Positions 1 to 10,963 are shown, counted from the stretch's first letter. The stretch is DNA of 64,000 nt from an uncultured Clostridia bacterium (GCA_946545645.1 CAMNNQ010000195.1:17133-81132); one strand, 5' to 3'. Notes: a model not told the origin generated them from the sequence alone. A program made the numbers and translations.

Positions 1-358
1 CTCCATACGGTTGTTGTCATACCAGTTGGCTTCGAGCCATTCCTGACTGCCTGCTGAAACTGTCAATAAAGATATGGGCATCAAGCTCATGAGCATAAGC
101 ATTGCCAGCATCAGCGACAGAGACCTTTTCCCGAAACTCAGTTTCATACTACATCCCTCCATTTATGTTGAAATAGCAAATATATACAATAAGCCAATTT
201 AATCATAGCATGCTATAGACTATTTGTAAAGGTAGGGAAACCCCTACCATCCCCGCAGATCGCGAAAATATGAGGGTTATTGATAAATGCTGATCTGTGC
301 CGCCCGACAGCTTCGATCGACAAAAAAAAGATCAAGGTCAGCGTGAGCAGAACCTTGA

Positions 359-1741
359 TCATTTTCCTGTCATGGTCTTGTGAAACAGATCTGTCAGTCC
401 CGAACGGGTAGAGGTGTCTGTTTTGCGGTAGAGTGAGGTAACATACTTTTGCAGCCCCTTTACCGTTATCGACAGTCTTTCGCTTATGACTGCCTGTTTG
501 TCTTCAGTGGTGACAAGCTCATAAAACACCTGAGTTTCTCTTGAGGTAAGGGCATACTGTTCACGCAGCCGTTCCAGTGCTGCATCAGCGGAAAGCGCTG
601 CAGGAGCAGCATCAGCCTTCGAGTCCGCAGAAAGGTCAAATCCGCCGCTTACCGCCAAAAGCACGATCGTCAGAACAAGCCCTCCCAGATTAAGCCCGAG
701 AACCATTGGTGCCGAAAAACTTGAAAGCTTTATGCCTGCGCTGACAAGCACCATAACGCTATCCATTATACGCCCCATAGCTGCCCACAGGGAAGGGAAC
801 TTAGTACCTGGCGCAATTCTCCAGAAGGTAATATAATAGTAGGAAACTGCTGCCGCCAGAGAGAAGTAGAAAAGGCACATATTCAGCCAATAAGTCCCCG
901 AACTTCCGATAAGCACGCAGTTCAGCATTCCTGCAAGAGCTATGCACAAGGCTGTCAAAGGCACAAGCTTGCCGTTTCTCTTATCCCCAATATAGGCAAA
1001 AAGTATGTAGCAGGGGATCATAATAAGCCTTGGCCAGGAGTAGACGTTGTAATCCGTATAGCCGCTCTTTATCTGCAAATGGTGGATATACAGGTTATAG
1101 AAGCTTGCCAGCAGCAGAAGTGAGGCTGCGATAAGGCAGACGAAGACTACACTTTTGGTAGCAGTCCTGTTGACCGCTTGACCCGGCTGCGTATCCGGAA
1201 GTTTCAGGATGCGGAGCATATAGAGCGTTAGCAGCAGTGCCGCAGGCAGCATCACGATAAGAGCTCTGCTCTCTCCACGCCAAATGCCGAACAGATACTG
1301 GAGCAGTATCGCAGCAGCCATTCCACCGCCCATAGAAAGCGCAAGCGGCTCGCCTGCAGTGCCGCCTTGAGACATTCTCTGCTGAACGGCTCCGCCGAGA
1401 CAGCCAAGCCCGAAACAGCTTACAAAAGTCACTATAAGATAGAAGGCCGAACCCTTATTCGCCAAGGGCATTACTACTGAGCCGATCAGAAGAAAAACTG
1501 CGATAAGCTTTTGAAGCATGCTTCTTACAGGACTGCGCTTAAAGAAAGACTCCGCCACAAAAAAGGAGATATAACCGCCGATAACGAACAGCTGTATCAT
1601 AAAGTAGACCTTCTCCCTGTGCACTGTAGAGAGATAGCCTTCTCCTGCACGGTTACCGAGCCCGAGAATGGTCAGCTGAAAAAGCATATAAGAAAAAAAC
1701 AGCCAAAGAGGCTTTGGTATTCTGTTGTATATTACCTTCAT
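359..1741 (-). CDS. Multi-TM membrane protein with C-terminal LuxR-type HTH
   Basis: Long hydrophobic N-terminal region with about 12 TM segments; C-terminus ALTSRETQVFYELVTTEDKQAVISERLSITVKGLQKYVTSLYRKT resembles a LuxR/GerE HTH. Confidence 0.75.
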   Translation of the reverse strand: MKVIYNRIPKPLWLFFSYMLFQLTILGLGNRAGEGYLSTVHREKVYFMIQLFVIGGYISFFVAESFFKRSPVRSMLQKLIAVFLLIGSVVMPLANKGSAFYLIVTFVSCFGLGCLGGAVQQRMSQGGTAGEPLALSMGGGMAAAILLQYLFGIWRGESRALIVMLPAALLLTLYMLRILKLPDTQPGQAVNRTATKSVVFVCLIAASLLLLASFYNLYIHHLQIKSGYTDYNVYSWPRLIMIPCYILFAYIGDKRNGKLVPLTALCIALAGMLNCVLIGSSGTYWLNMCLFYFSLAAAVSYYYITFWRIAPGTKFPSLWAAMGRIMDSVMVLVSAGIKLSSFSAPMVLGLNLGGLVLTIVLLAVSGGFDLSADSKADAAPAALSADAALERLREQYALTSRETQVFYELVTTEDKQAVISERLSITVKGLQKYVTSLYRKTDTSTRSGLTDLFHKTMTGK

Positions 1742-2157
1742 AGCAAAGCCTCCCTTGAGTTATCGACCGATCACCTGAACTGACAAATCCAAATATTATG
1801 TATTAGTATAGCATGGACTGAAGGATTTTTCAAGTGCCGATCTTACATGCTTAGAATGCAGTGTAGTACTTTACGATCCCGCAGAATGGTTTTCGCTCTA
1901 TAAATTTCAAAGAGCTATGTTCAAAAATATATCTCCTTCATATTCTGCGGCATAGAAGCAGACATCATCTGCACGACGACGACAGACTCTGCCTGTGGCT
2001 GATTGTTCGGCTATACATTCTTCATTACATCACCTTATGTAAATAATATAACTACTCCAAGTTTTTTCGCCATTATATCACGCAAACCTACCGCTGTCAA
2101 TTAAATGAGCTTTATTTCAGCGAATAGCATATATTAAAACCCCCGGCTTTTATATTT

Positions 2158-2823
2158 TAAGGCAATACCGCACAATGCACACTAAAAACGAGATATATCC
2201 CACCTGTTTCAGTTCCGCAGGGCGCACTTTATCAAGCCGGCAAGTTTTTCTTGTCAGCCAGATAAAGATTCGCCAGTGCGAATATCATATTAAATTTGGC
2301 CTGCTGTTTTCGCAAGCCTTTGTACTGCGTTCGTCGGAATCGAAATAGTCGCTTTACAACTCCGAAAACGTGCTCGACATTCAGATATCCCGAATCACCA
2401 TAAATTTCATCTTCATCACCATGAATAAGGTCGTTGGCGGCTTCCGTATCATGCACATTTGCCGCTGTCGCCTTGACATGATGGACCAGACCGATATCTT
2501 TGTCAACACCGATATGCGCCTTGTAGCCAAAGTACCATTGGTTCCCTTTCTTGACAGAATGCGCTTCGGGGTCACGCTTTCTGTCAGCATTTTTCGTAGA
2601 GGAGGGCGCTGCAATGAGGGTCGAATCGACTATAGTGCCCTTTTTGAGTATGAGGTTATGTTTGCTTAAAATCGACAGCACCTGAGCAAATATCTGCTCA
2701 TCGATGCCGTGCTTGATCAGCAGATTTCTGAATCTGCCGATAGTATCCCCATTGAAGTTTACTTTTCATAGTTCTATTATATCATATTTTTGACTGTGGC
2801 GCAAGTTGTGCGGTGTTGCCTTA
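2158..2823 (-). mobile_element. Internally deleted IS5-family-like insertion sequence
   Basis: 18-bp terminal inverted repeats taaggcaataccgcacaa (2158-2175) and ttgtgcggtgttgcctta (2806-2823), one mismatch, flank a transposase C-terminal fragment. Confidence 0.8.
2232..2681 (-). pseudogene. IS5-family transposase, N-terminally truncated
   Basis: KKGTIVDSTLIAAPSSTKNADRKRDPEAH...YGDSGY...RFRRTQYKGLRKQQAKFNMIFALANLYL is DDE IS5-like; frame stays open upstream (FNGDTIGRFRNLLIKHGIDEQIFAQV) but the first domain is missing. Confidence 0.8.
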
Positions 2824-3004
2824 AGCAAACGTTCAGCATCATTTCGCAAACGAACTAAAATCGCTGGTTTAAGTGAAGATAACCTAAATCACATTCGTAC
2901 ATCTTCAGGCAGTTTCATATAACTTTGTTGACCAAAAGTTGTCCGAGATAGGCTAAGACAGCGGAATATATCGTAAACATCATTACAGCTCATCAATTTA
3001 ATCA

Positions 3005-3132
3005 AAACCACCACTAAAGTGGTGGTTTGCACTACCCCTAAAAGGGGTTATTACTGGCTTAACCCCTCAAGGGGCGTTGAAAGTTCAGCACCGCATTGCT
3101 ATCTCAGGCAGCCGCTAAAGCGGCTGCCTTTT
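3005..3132. repeat. Hairpin cluster at IS200 end and terminator
   Basis: AAACCACCACTaaAGTGGTGGTTT (3005-3028), acccctaaaaggggt, cccctcaagggg, and GCAGCCGCTaaAGCGGCTGC followed by T-run. Confidence 0.7.
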
Positions 3133-3137
3133 TTTGC

Positions 3138-3605
3138 CTACTTGGTCTTACTACCCGTAAACGGGTCCATAAACTCTTTCAGGCTCATTTGATCCTGCAT
3201 ATAATCTTCTTCTGTCTGATTCTTTATGTAGTCGCGTATGACTTTTTCGTTACGTCCTACTGTGTCCACATAATACCCTCTGCACCAAAAATGTCTGCTG
3301 CCATACTTGTATTTCAGATTTGCGTGTCTGTCAAATATCATCAGGGTACTCTTCCCCTTGATATATCCCATAAACTGTGCTATACTTATATACGGTGGAA
3401 TACTCACCAGCATATGTATGTGATCGGGCATTGCTGTTGCTTCCAATATCTCAGCGCCCTTTTGTTCACACAGTTTACGTAGTATTTGCCCTATATCCGC
3501 TCTTAACTGTCCGTATATCACTTTTCGACGGTACTTTGGTGCAAATACTATGTGATACTGACATCTGTACGTTGAATGTGCCGTATGCTTTATTTCGTTT
3601 TTCAC
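3138..3605 (-). CDS. tnpA: IS200/IS605-family transposase TnpA (Y1 HUH)
   Basis: YHIVFAPKYRRKVIYG, MPDHIHMLVSIPP, SRHFWCRGYYVDTVGRNE motifs; 155 aa; hairpin-rich flanks. Confidence 0.95.
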   Translation of the reverse strand: MKNEIKHTAHSTYRCQYHIVFAPKYRRKVIYGQLRADIGQILRKLCEQKGAEILEATAMPDHIHMLVSIPPYISIAQFMGYIKGKSTLMIFDRHANLKYKYGSRHFWCRGYYVDTVGRNEKVIRDYIKNQTEEDYMQDQMSLKEFMDPFTGSKTK

Positions 3606-3800
3606 GCTAATGACCTCCTTGTATTTTACTTTAGTAATGCGGTCGCCAAACCTTTACTATTGTATCATACTTGGAGGTTGTTTTAAAGCGCTCGCTGAAG
3701 CTTTTTTATGTCCCCCGGTATAACCGGGGGTTTATTTGTGCTAAAGCGACCAATAAAATCGCCCATATACTGCTGTTTCGCAGTCTATGGGCGATATCGT

Positions 3801-4037
3801 TTATTGTCTGTCTTTTCTCCTCAAAAGCATTTCAGGATCTTTCACATAGCTTTTTACTACAACTCCGCAGCGTCTGCATATCAGGTGATAGAGTGGTGTT
3901 CCACCGAGTTTATTGTCTAACGCAGTAACGTTTGCGTAAGTTTCTCCTTGTATAGCCTCTATCATTTCCTCATTGCCGCAGTATGGGCATCTGTTCCCTT
4001 CGTTTGTGATTATTTTTGATTTCTCCTTTGCTTCCAC
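3801..4037 (-). CDS. Small zinc-ribbon protein
   Basis: CPYCGNEE...LICRRCGVV: two CxxC pairs. Confidence 0.55.
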   Translation of the reverse strand: MEAKEKSKIITNEGNRCPYCGNEEMIEAIQGETYANVTALDNKLGGTPLYHLICRRCGVVVKSYVKDPEMLLRRKDRQ

Positions 4038-4368
4038 GTTTCCGGCCAGTATTTGTAATCGTCATAGTCGCTGAAATCGTATATCGAAAACCATTCCGAA
4101 TCCTCTGCTCTCCGTTAAGAAGCTCACGCATATCCACATCATAGAATTCCGCAAGCTCTATAAGTATGCTTATGTCGGGCATATTGTTTCCGTTCTCCCA
4201 GCGGCTCACAGTCCTGTTAGATTCCCCGAACTTCTCTGCAAGCTGCTCCTGTGTCAGAGCCTTTTCTTTTCTGAGTTCTTTAAGAAAGCTCCCAATCTTG
4301 ACTTGATCCATTTTGCTGCCTTCCTTCATCACAACCATACCAAAAAGCCCTTCAAAAGTCCACGACAC
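3970..4368 (-). CDS. XRE-family HTH regulator (C-terminus probably frameshifted)
   Basis: KIGSFLKELRKEKALTQEQLAEKFGESNRTVSRWENGNNMPDISILIELAEFYDVDMRELLNGE. Confidence 0.7.
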   Translation of the reverse strand: MSWTFEGLFGMVVMKEGSKMDQVKIGSFLKELRKEKALTQEQLAEKFGESNRTVSRWENGNNMPDISILIELAEFYDVDMRELLNGEQRIRNGFRYTISATMTITNTGRKRGSKGEIKNNHKRREQMPILRQ

Positions 4369-4431
4369 AAAGTGAGAAATGCCGTTTTTGCTATAGGACA
4401 GGGTGTGTCTTGTGATTATTGCATAAATATA

Positions 4432-4982
4432 TTACTTGGTATCATCTACTTCCTCGGCATCAAGCCTTGCCTGATACCTTCTGCAGCTTCTGACCCTATG
4501 CTCGCAAACCGTTATGTTTATTGCAGAAAATATGATCACCGTAATAACTGCATCATAGAGTATCGATTCCGTCACCTTTTTGTCCGTATATACATCAAGA
4601 GCAATAAGCACCGCACCGTAGACAAGTGACTCGATAATGCACAAGCCTGCCCTCCTTGCAAATGCCTTTCTGCCCCGTGAGCAGTCAACGTCCTTCCCCA
4701 GAGAGTGTGCGGCGGCTTGACCGTTTTGCTTGCAAATGACATCAGTGCAAACACTACTGCAATGACGAGCAGCTGCGCCCAATAAGGATATGACTTCTCA
4801 ATATTTCTTGTTATAAAATAGTAGAGTATCATTACGCCGTCAAATATCAGCCCGAATACAAGAGCTGTATTCAGTGCCTGAGAATTCTCCTGCATTTCTC
4901 GCTCATCAGGCAGTCTTCCGCCGTTTTTGTTCTTCATCTTGACGATATAATATTGCTCCGGCTTAGTTTTCTTGTCTTTCAT
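4432..4982 (-). pseudogene. DUF6773-like membrane protein, apparent frameshift near 4690-4705
   Basis: ORF 4572-4982 changes from hydrophobic TM sequence to unrelated sequence; continuation GKDVDCSRGRKAFARRAGLCIIESLVYGAVLIAL lies in the frame of ORF 4432-4782. Confidence 0.5.
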
Positions 4983-4984
4983 AG

Positions 4985-5191
4985 TTATTCTCCTTTCTCG
5001 TCAAACCCAAACAGTTCATCAAGTGTTTTTCCGAGTGCTTTGCAAATTGCAATGCACAGATTGAGCGTCGGGTTATAGTTGCCGAATTCTATCATACTTA
5101 TAGTCTGCCTTGTAACACCTACCGCATAGGCAAGCTGCTGTTGGTTCATGTCGTTTTCAAGGCGTGCGATCTTAATTCTTTTGTTTTTCAA
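4985..5191 (-). CDS. XRE-family HTH regulator, short
   Basis: MKNKRIKIARLENDMNQQQLAYAVGVTRQTISMIEFGNYNPTLNLCIAICKALGKTLDELF. Confidence 0.9.
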   Translation of the reverse strand: MKNKRIKIARLENDMNQQQLAYAVGVTRQTISMIEFGNYNPTLNLCIAICKALGKTLDELFGFDEKGE

Positions 5192-5318
5192 GGAAACACT
5201 CCTTTCAATTGTTCTGCAAATACTTAGTATAGCTATCCTATGACTGTATACTATATTTTTCTGTTTGTCAAGTATATTTTACATTATTTCTGATATTTTT
5301 TTATTTTGGCAAAGTAAC

Positions 5319-5349
5319 AGCGGCAGTATTCATGCCAAATACTGCCGCT
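5319..5349. terminator. Hairpin, possible terminator
   Basis: AGCGGCAGTATT catgcca AATACTGCCGCT, 12-bp stem. Confidence 0.5.
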
Positions 5350-6278
5350 GCTGTCATACTATAAATGCTATAAATAGTATCATATATCTGCTTTTTATCC
5401 GAATTGTTTATGTGTTTTTTTAGCCGCTTCAAGTCCAGATAGCAGGCAATAGACGATGCACCCCCAGAGCAAACAACACAAAGCCCAATAACACAGAAAA
5501 TGGCATGAACACCACCCCTGCAACAGGTGCAGCCATAGACATGGGTATTGCAGCACTTATCAATATCAAGCAGAAATACTAATAATGAGCTGACACAGCA
5601 GACTTTTCCGAGTGGGTGGTCTATTTTTTATACAGAAGTTAATCTCCTAAAGAAGTATACCATTCTCAAGCATACGTCAATACGAACATAGATTGTTTGT
5701 GCACTCTCAATACAATTGTTGAAAATGGAGATTTTTTCTTTTACCCTATAATTTTGCCTTAACTCTCACACTAAAATCCTAAGTATAAGTGAGAGTTATT
5801 CTTTATTGAAATTTATGGATAAGACCTTTAGCTCCTCTTTATCAAAAAAGCTGTGCAAGTCACACATTTTCCATAGGGCTGATTTGTTTAATACAGAGAT
5901 TATTATTACAATTCTCTCGAAACCGCTTTTATAATCGCCTCAAAGTGTCGTTACTAATGAAGGCTATGTTGCATTCGCTATTGTCTGCGCATGTTTTTCA
6001 ACAACTAATAGCCCTCACACTTGCCATTTGTGCAATCTAACAATTTTTTAAAAACCCAATTAACTTTTACGCTCGTCATTCAGAATTAACTTGTGAAAGG
6101 CACATATTTTTTCATGCCTCGCCAGCAGAAGAAAAAAGTACAAAGTCATACATCTAAACATTCAAACCTAAAAGGAGGAAACAGCGGCGTACATTAAAAA
6201 GCTAACTGACAAATAACATCATAACGCTTGACCTATCGCCAAGTCAGGCAGAATAAAAATCAGAGAGGAGAATGACAT

Positions 6279-6572
6279 TTGAATTTAACAGAAAAACAGC
6301 AGATCATTTCGCAGATAGTTCTTCTATTAGAACAACTTATTGAAACGCAGCCGCCTGAGCCTGTACCAAAACCTCAATCGAGCGAAACTCAGCCTCTTGA
6401 AATGCTCACCGTCAAGGAGTGCGCCGCACTTGTAAACGGCTTATCTGAGCACACAGTCCGCCAACTTGTTGCACAGGACAAAGTCGCCTATGTCCGTGCA
6501 GGCAGCGGTGTGAGGGGCAAGATATTGGTGATCAAAACGTCTTTGCTAAAGTATCTTGGAGTAGCAGATTGA
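6279..6572 (+). CDS. Excisionase-like small DNA-binding protein
   Basis: MLTVKECAALVNGLSEHTVRQLVAQDKVAYVRAGSGVRGKILVIKTSLLKYL: winged-helix/Xis-type HTH; lies in an integrative element remnant. Confidence 0.65.
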   Translation: MNLTEKQQIISQIVLLLEQLIETQPPEPVPKPQSSETQPLEMLTVKECAALVNGLSEHTVRQLVAQDKVAYVRAGSGVRGKILVIKTSLLKYLGVAD

Positions 6573-6802
6573 CCGACAAAAAAGCGACCCTACCCAGGAC
6601 GGCAGGGTGAAGCGTGTAAATGTGTATAATAGCATTTTTGATTTACATAATTACGCAAGTACAGAAAGTCCCGGCATTTTACCGGTACTTTCCCGCAGGC
6701 GTTAACGATGTTAACTCTGCGGTGTTTAGTGGCTTTGCAGCCCTAAACGAAGGCTCGGCAAAATCGAGCCGAAAAACTGAAATACATAAAAAGAGAGGAC
6801 TG

Positions 6803-6943
6803 ATGAAAATATCAAGAAAAAACAAAACGCTCCGCCGAAAGGAGATAGTGTATTCAGCCGAGGAATGGGAACAGATTGAAAAGCAAGCTGCTGAGTGTCA
6901 CTTGAAAACCTCGACTTTCAAAGCCTATCAAAGATCAGCCTGA
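6803..6943 (+). pseudogene. MobC-like mobilization protein, N-terminal fragment
   Basis: MKISRKNKTLRRKEIVYSAEEWEQIEKQAAECHLKTSTF resembles plasmid mobilization relaxosome proteins; truncated soon after. Confidence 0.55.
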
Positions 6944-6962
6944 CGCTTTTCGTCTTACAGAG

Positions 6963-7250
6963 ATGTTGTCTGTCATCAACAAGGATCATATTTCGTCAAT
7001 CGGTAATCTGGAGGGTAGGATTCTGCGATTGAGGAAAAAGTATGAAAAGAATAAGGGTGAGAAATGTCTGAAGAAACTGAAGGAGTATTTGGGTATTCGG
7101 GATACCTACAACGAAATCTCTCAGGGTTACTATATCTCCAAGCTGGTAAATCAAGAAAAACTCCGCAGGGAGCAGGAGCAGAAAAAGCAGCCACCAAAAA
7201 AGAAACACCACCGATTAATATTCAAAGATTTAACGCAACTTTTATATTGA
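6963..7250 (+). pseudogene. Fragment of a mobile-element protein (possibly relaxase C-terminus)
   Basis: Charged coiled-coil sequence between MobC-like fragment and integrase; in-frame upstream extension without start. Confidence 0.3.
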
Positions 7251-7360
7251 ACTAATCAGCGGAATGTGTTATACTTAGGGTACGATATATTCCGCTGTCG
7301 GAAAGGAGTTAAAATGATAAGACAGCAGAAAAATACCACCACTCGAAAGGTGGTGGCGGA

Positions 7361-8561
7361 ATGAATATACAAGAACGCAAAAACAAAGAGGGCAAGATCA
7401 CCTCATATCGCATAAGGGTGTTTGACCACAGAGACGCTCAAACGGGCAAGCAGGTTTTCCGAACGCTATCTGTAAAGTATGACGATATCAAGTCAGCGGC
7501 ATGGAACAAGAAGAACGCCGAAAAGCAGGCGGTGATCTTTGAAAAGGGTATCGAGGAGCAGACAGCAAGTGACTCAAGAGTGACTTTTGATGAATATTGT
7601 GACTACGCTATCAGGATCAAGGAGCAGTCGAGCATATCTGCTTCAACAGCGTACAGCTACCGCAGCAGTAAAAAGCGTATCGCACCTTATCTTGGGCATA
7701 TTCAGCTAAAGAAGATGACACCTGCGATGATCAACAGTGCATACTCTGCAATGCTTGAAATCGGCTTCTCTAAGAACTCGGTCTATGCAATGCACTTGTT
7801 TGTACACGCTATGCTTGCAATGGCTTTCAAGGAGGGGCTTATCCCCCGCAACTATGCCGATGCAGCCACACCTCCAAAAAAGAATCAGCCCGAGGTCGAT
7901 GCACTTTCAGAGGAACAAGCTTGATTTATTTTTCAAATTGCTTTACGAGGATACCTCTGTTCACAGCTATACGTTTCAAGTGCTTTTCAGCCTATTGCTC
8001 GCAACGGGCTGCCGAATCGGTGAGCTATGTGCGCTCTCATGGGATAACGTGGATTTTGACGAGAATCGAATACATATTTGCAGGCATTTCATCAAAGACA
8101 GCACCGGCACACGCATTGAGGAAGGCTGTAAGACAAACGCAAGTGACCGCTGGCTTTACATGGACGATGAAACTATGGATATGCTGAAGGAATACCGCAG
8201 ACATTATGATGAGGTCGCAAAGTCCTACGGCAGCAAGTGGAATTACTTTGCAAAAGCCGTTTTCTTTTCGACACATAACCCAGGATTTTTTATGAACCCC
8301 AGTACAGCAAGAGCATGGCTGCATGAATTTACAAAGAGGAATCATCTGCCGAGGATACACCCTCATCAGTTCAGACACACAGCTATCAGCTTGCAGCTTC
8401 AAAACGGTATCAGCATACCCGAAGCGGCAAAGAGGGCCGGGCACTCTCGACCCGATGTAACCCTTCGCACATACAGTCACACGCTCAAAGACAACGACCG
8501 TCATTGCTGCGAGGTAGTTACCAAAGCTATTCCGAAGATGCCCAAGCGAAAGACTGGCTGA
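7361..8561 (+). pseudogene. Tyrosine recombinase/integrase, frameshifted near 7918
   Basis: ORF 7361-7924 has SAM-like core-binding domain; ORF 7737-8561 has catalytic domain (ATGCRIGELCALSWDNVDF...HPHQFRHTAIS...AGHSRPDVTLRTYSH) one frame over. Confidence 0.85.
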
Positions 8562-8821
8562 CAGCTTACGGGAAGATACGTTAAATGCAAGCTCTGATAA
8601 CTTGCAGCAGCGTAAAAGTTGACCGTTTGTTGACTAAAGCGATTGAAGGGCGGTAGGGCAAAGACGTTAATTGCGTGTTTTCGTGGGGTGGGGTTGCTTT
8701 TTTAGTGTTAATATGGTATAATCTGTATATATTAACCCGTCTGCGAAAATGCAATTTGATACCCGCCGATATTTGTCACGATACCGACCTTATTTATGCT
8801 CCGTCAGAAGGAGGGCCTCTG

Positions 8822-10792
8822 ATGAAAAACACTAAGCGAAAGACTATCTGCCTTGTATCATCTCAGCTCACTACAGACCATGGAAAGCGTATCAGCCGAG
8901 GAATAGCTGCCCAGTGCGAAAAATACGGCTACGATCTGGCTGTTTTTTCTTCGATGGTGAATTTTGATCTCTACTATCAGAGTTATGCCCGGGGCGAGAT
9001 AAACATCTATGATCTTATAAATTTCAGCCTGTTTGACGGTGTTATACTTGATACTGTGAACCTTATGTCATCAGATCTGACCGAGGTCATGGATATGCTC
9101 TGCCAAAAGATCGGCAGAGAAGCTGATGCGCCTGTTGTATGTATAGGCATACCTTACAAAGATCTGGATTTCATCGGCAACTCCAACGATGAACAGCTCA
9201 GGGAGATCTGCCGTCACGCAGCCCGGGTACACGGGTGCAGGGATATATGTATCCTGACGGGGCCGAAGGATAATCACGAGGCGGAGGAACGGCTGGAGAT
9301 CATGCTGGACGAGCTGCATAAGCAGGGGCTTGAAGTCTCTGATGAGCACAGGATTTACGGCGATTTCTGGTACACAAGCGGTATAAAGCTGGCGCAGGAT
9401 ATAATCTCAGGAGCTGTCGGGAAGCCGGACGCTGTTATCGCCGCCAGCGATCACATGGCGCTGGGCTTTATCGATGAGTATACAAAGCAGGGGCGCCGCA
9501 TCCCGGAGGATATGGTGGTCCTGGGGTTTGAGGCCACGAATGATGCTATGCTGGCGGATATCCCACTGACTTCGATAGAGTCGAACTTTGCAAAATGTGC
9601 TGCTGATGCAGTCGATCATATCAGACGGATCATCGAGCCGGATATGAGTATATTGCCATACGAAACGAATAACAGGACAATGATGCATTTCGGGAAAAGC
9701 TGCGGCTGCACACCCGATATGGAAGATATGGTGCAGGCAATCAGGACCTCTCTGTATCACATTGTAAGATATTACTCGCAGGATGTTTTTGAGGATAATG
9801 TAGATATAGGTCTGCTTCTGGAAAACTTCATTCCCGAGCAGCTTACCGCTTCCGATACCCCTGACGAATGTATAGAGAACATCTACAAATCGACCTATGT
9901 TATCTCGCCCTTCCTGAATTTCTATCTATGCCTGAGCCCGGACTGGCTGGACCCGAATAAAGATATCATTTCGGGGCACCCCGACAAAACAGATATGGTC
10001 ATCCTGAGATCCAATACTGGCCGAAACGATAGATACAGGCCGGAGGAAAAGATCACTTTCGATACATCCGTCATGCTCCCGCAGCTTTTTGAGCAGGCAG
10101 ATGAGCCTTCTGCATATTATTTTTCGGCTGCCCATTTTTCGGATAAGACTCTGGGCTATGCCGTATTGCAGAGAAGATACTGCGACAGCAGCAAATTCAA
10201 TATCGTCTATCGCAACTGGCTGAGATTCGTAAACAATGCTCTCGAAATGTCCAGGGCAAGGAACCGCTTTTTTGTCCTTTCGGTATATGACAAGATGACC
10301 GGGCTCTATAACAGGCGGGGCTTATACAGCGAATATGACAAGCTCGTTTCAGGTATATCCGGCGAAAAGGAGATATTCGTCAGCACGATAGATATGGACG
10401 GCCTCAAATACATAAACGACACCTTCGGCCATTCGTCCGGGGATGAAGGGATAATCTGTATAGCCGATGCAGTAAGAGCGATAGCTGCGGAAAAAGATAT
10501 CATGTGCCGCGCAGGGGGAGATGAGTTTATTATACTCGGTCTGCGCGAATGCGGCAGCTTTGACCGGGAACGACACATAAACGAGTTCTGCTCGGTGCTT
10601 GAGAAGCTGTCCGGGAACTCAGGAAGACCTTATCCGATAACTGCAAGCATCGGCTGCGCGGTGGGCAGGATAAATGATACCGAAGACCCGAAAGTTCTCC
10701 TTGAGGATCTTCTGGAAGAATCCGACGAGCAGATGTACCGCTACAAGAGCAACAGGCGGCGGAGAAGAGAAGACAGAAACGGCAGGGATTGA
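8822..10792 (+). CDS. LacI-type periplasmic-binding-like sensor domain fused to GGDEF diguanylate cyclase
   Basis: KTICLVSSQLTTDHGKRISRGIAAQCEKYGYDLAVFSS...AVIAASDHMALGFIDEYTKQGRRIPEDMVVLGFEATNDA; C-terminal MTGLYNRRGL...RAGGDEFIIL; RBS ggaggg upstream. Confidence 0.9.
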   Translation: MKNTKRKTICLVSSQLTTDHGKRISRGIAAQCEKYGYDLAVFSSMVNFDLYYQSYARGEINIYDLINFSLFDGVILDTVNLMSSDLTEVMDMLCQKIGREADAPVVCIGIPYKDLDFIGNSNDEQLREICRHAARVHGCRDICILTGPKDNHEAEERLEIMLDELHKQGLEVSDEHRIYGDFWYTSGIKLAQDIISGAVGKPDAVIAASDHMALGFIDEYTKQGRRIPEDMVVLGFEATNDAMLADIPLTSIESNFAKCAADAVDHIRRIIEPDMSILPYETNNRTMMHFGKSCGCTPDMEDMVQAIRTSLYHIVRYYSQDVFEDNVDIGLLLENFIPEQLTASDTPDECIENIYKSTYVISPFLNFYLCLSPDWLDPNKDIISGHPDKTDMVILRSNTGRNDRYRPEEKITFDTSVMLPQLFEQADEPSAYYFSAAHFSDKTLGYAVLQRRYCDSSKFNIVYRNWLRFVNNALEMSRARNRFFVLSVYDKMTGLYNRRGLYSEYDKLVSGISGEKEIFVSTIDMDGLKYINDTFGHSSGDEGIICIADAVRAIAAEKDIMCRAGGDEFIILGLRECGSFDRERHINEFCSVLEKLSGNSGRPYPITASIGCAVGRINDTEDPKVLLEDLLEESDEQMYRYKSNRRRRREDRNGRD

Positions 10793-10931
10793 CGAAAGTG
10801 CCCGACACCTGTCATGCAGACAACACAATAGGATCTATGCAGTAACCAAAAGCAGTCTGTGCAATTCGTGCAGGCTGCTTTGTGCTTTCCGGAGGCCGTT
10901 TTTTCGGGGGATAGCGTTTTTTATACGGCAA

Positions 10932-10963
10932 TTGTAAACCTGTTACAAAATAACGGTTGACAA
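10932..10963 (+). promoter_or_regulatory. BirA operator upstream of bioY
   Basis: TTGTAAACC-N14-GGTTGACAA; one mismatch from the TTGTAAACC-N14-16-GGTTTACAA dyad. Confidence 0.85.

Noticed and set aside
3001-3075. CRISPR-like short repeats near the IS200 element
   Set aside because: These are distinct hairpins of an IS200-type end, not evenly spaced direct repeats with spacers.
7900-7945. Programmed frameshift in the integrase
   Set aside because: No CUU-UGA or A-rich slippery context; surrounding element is clearly decayed.
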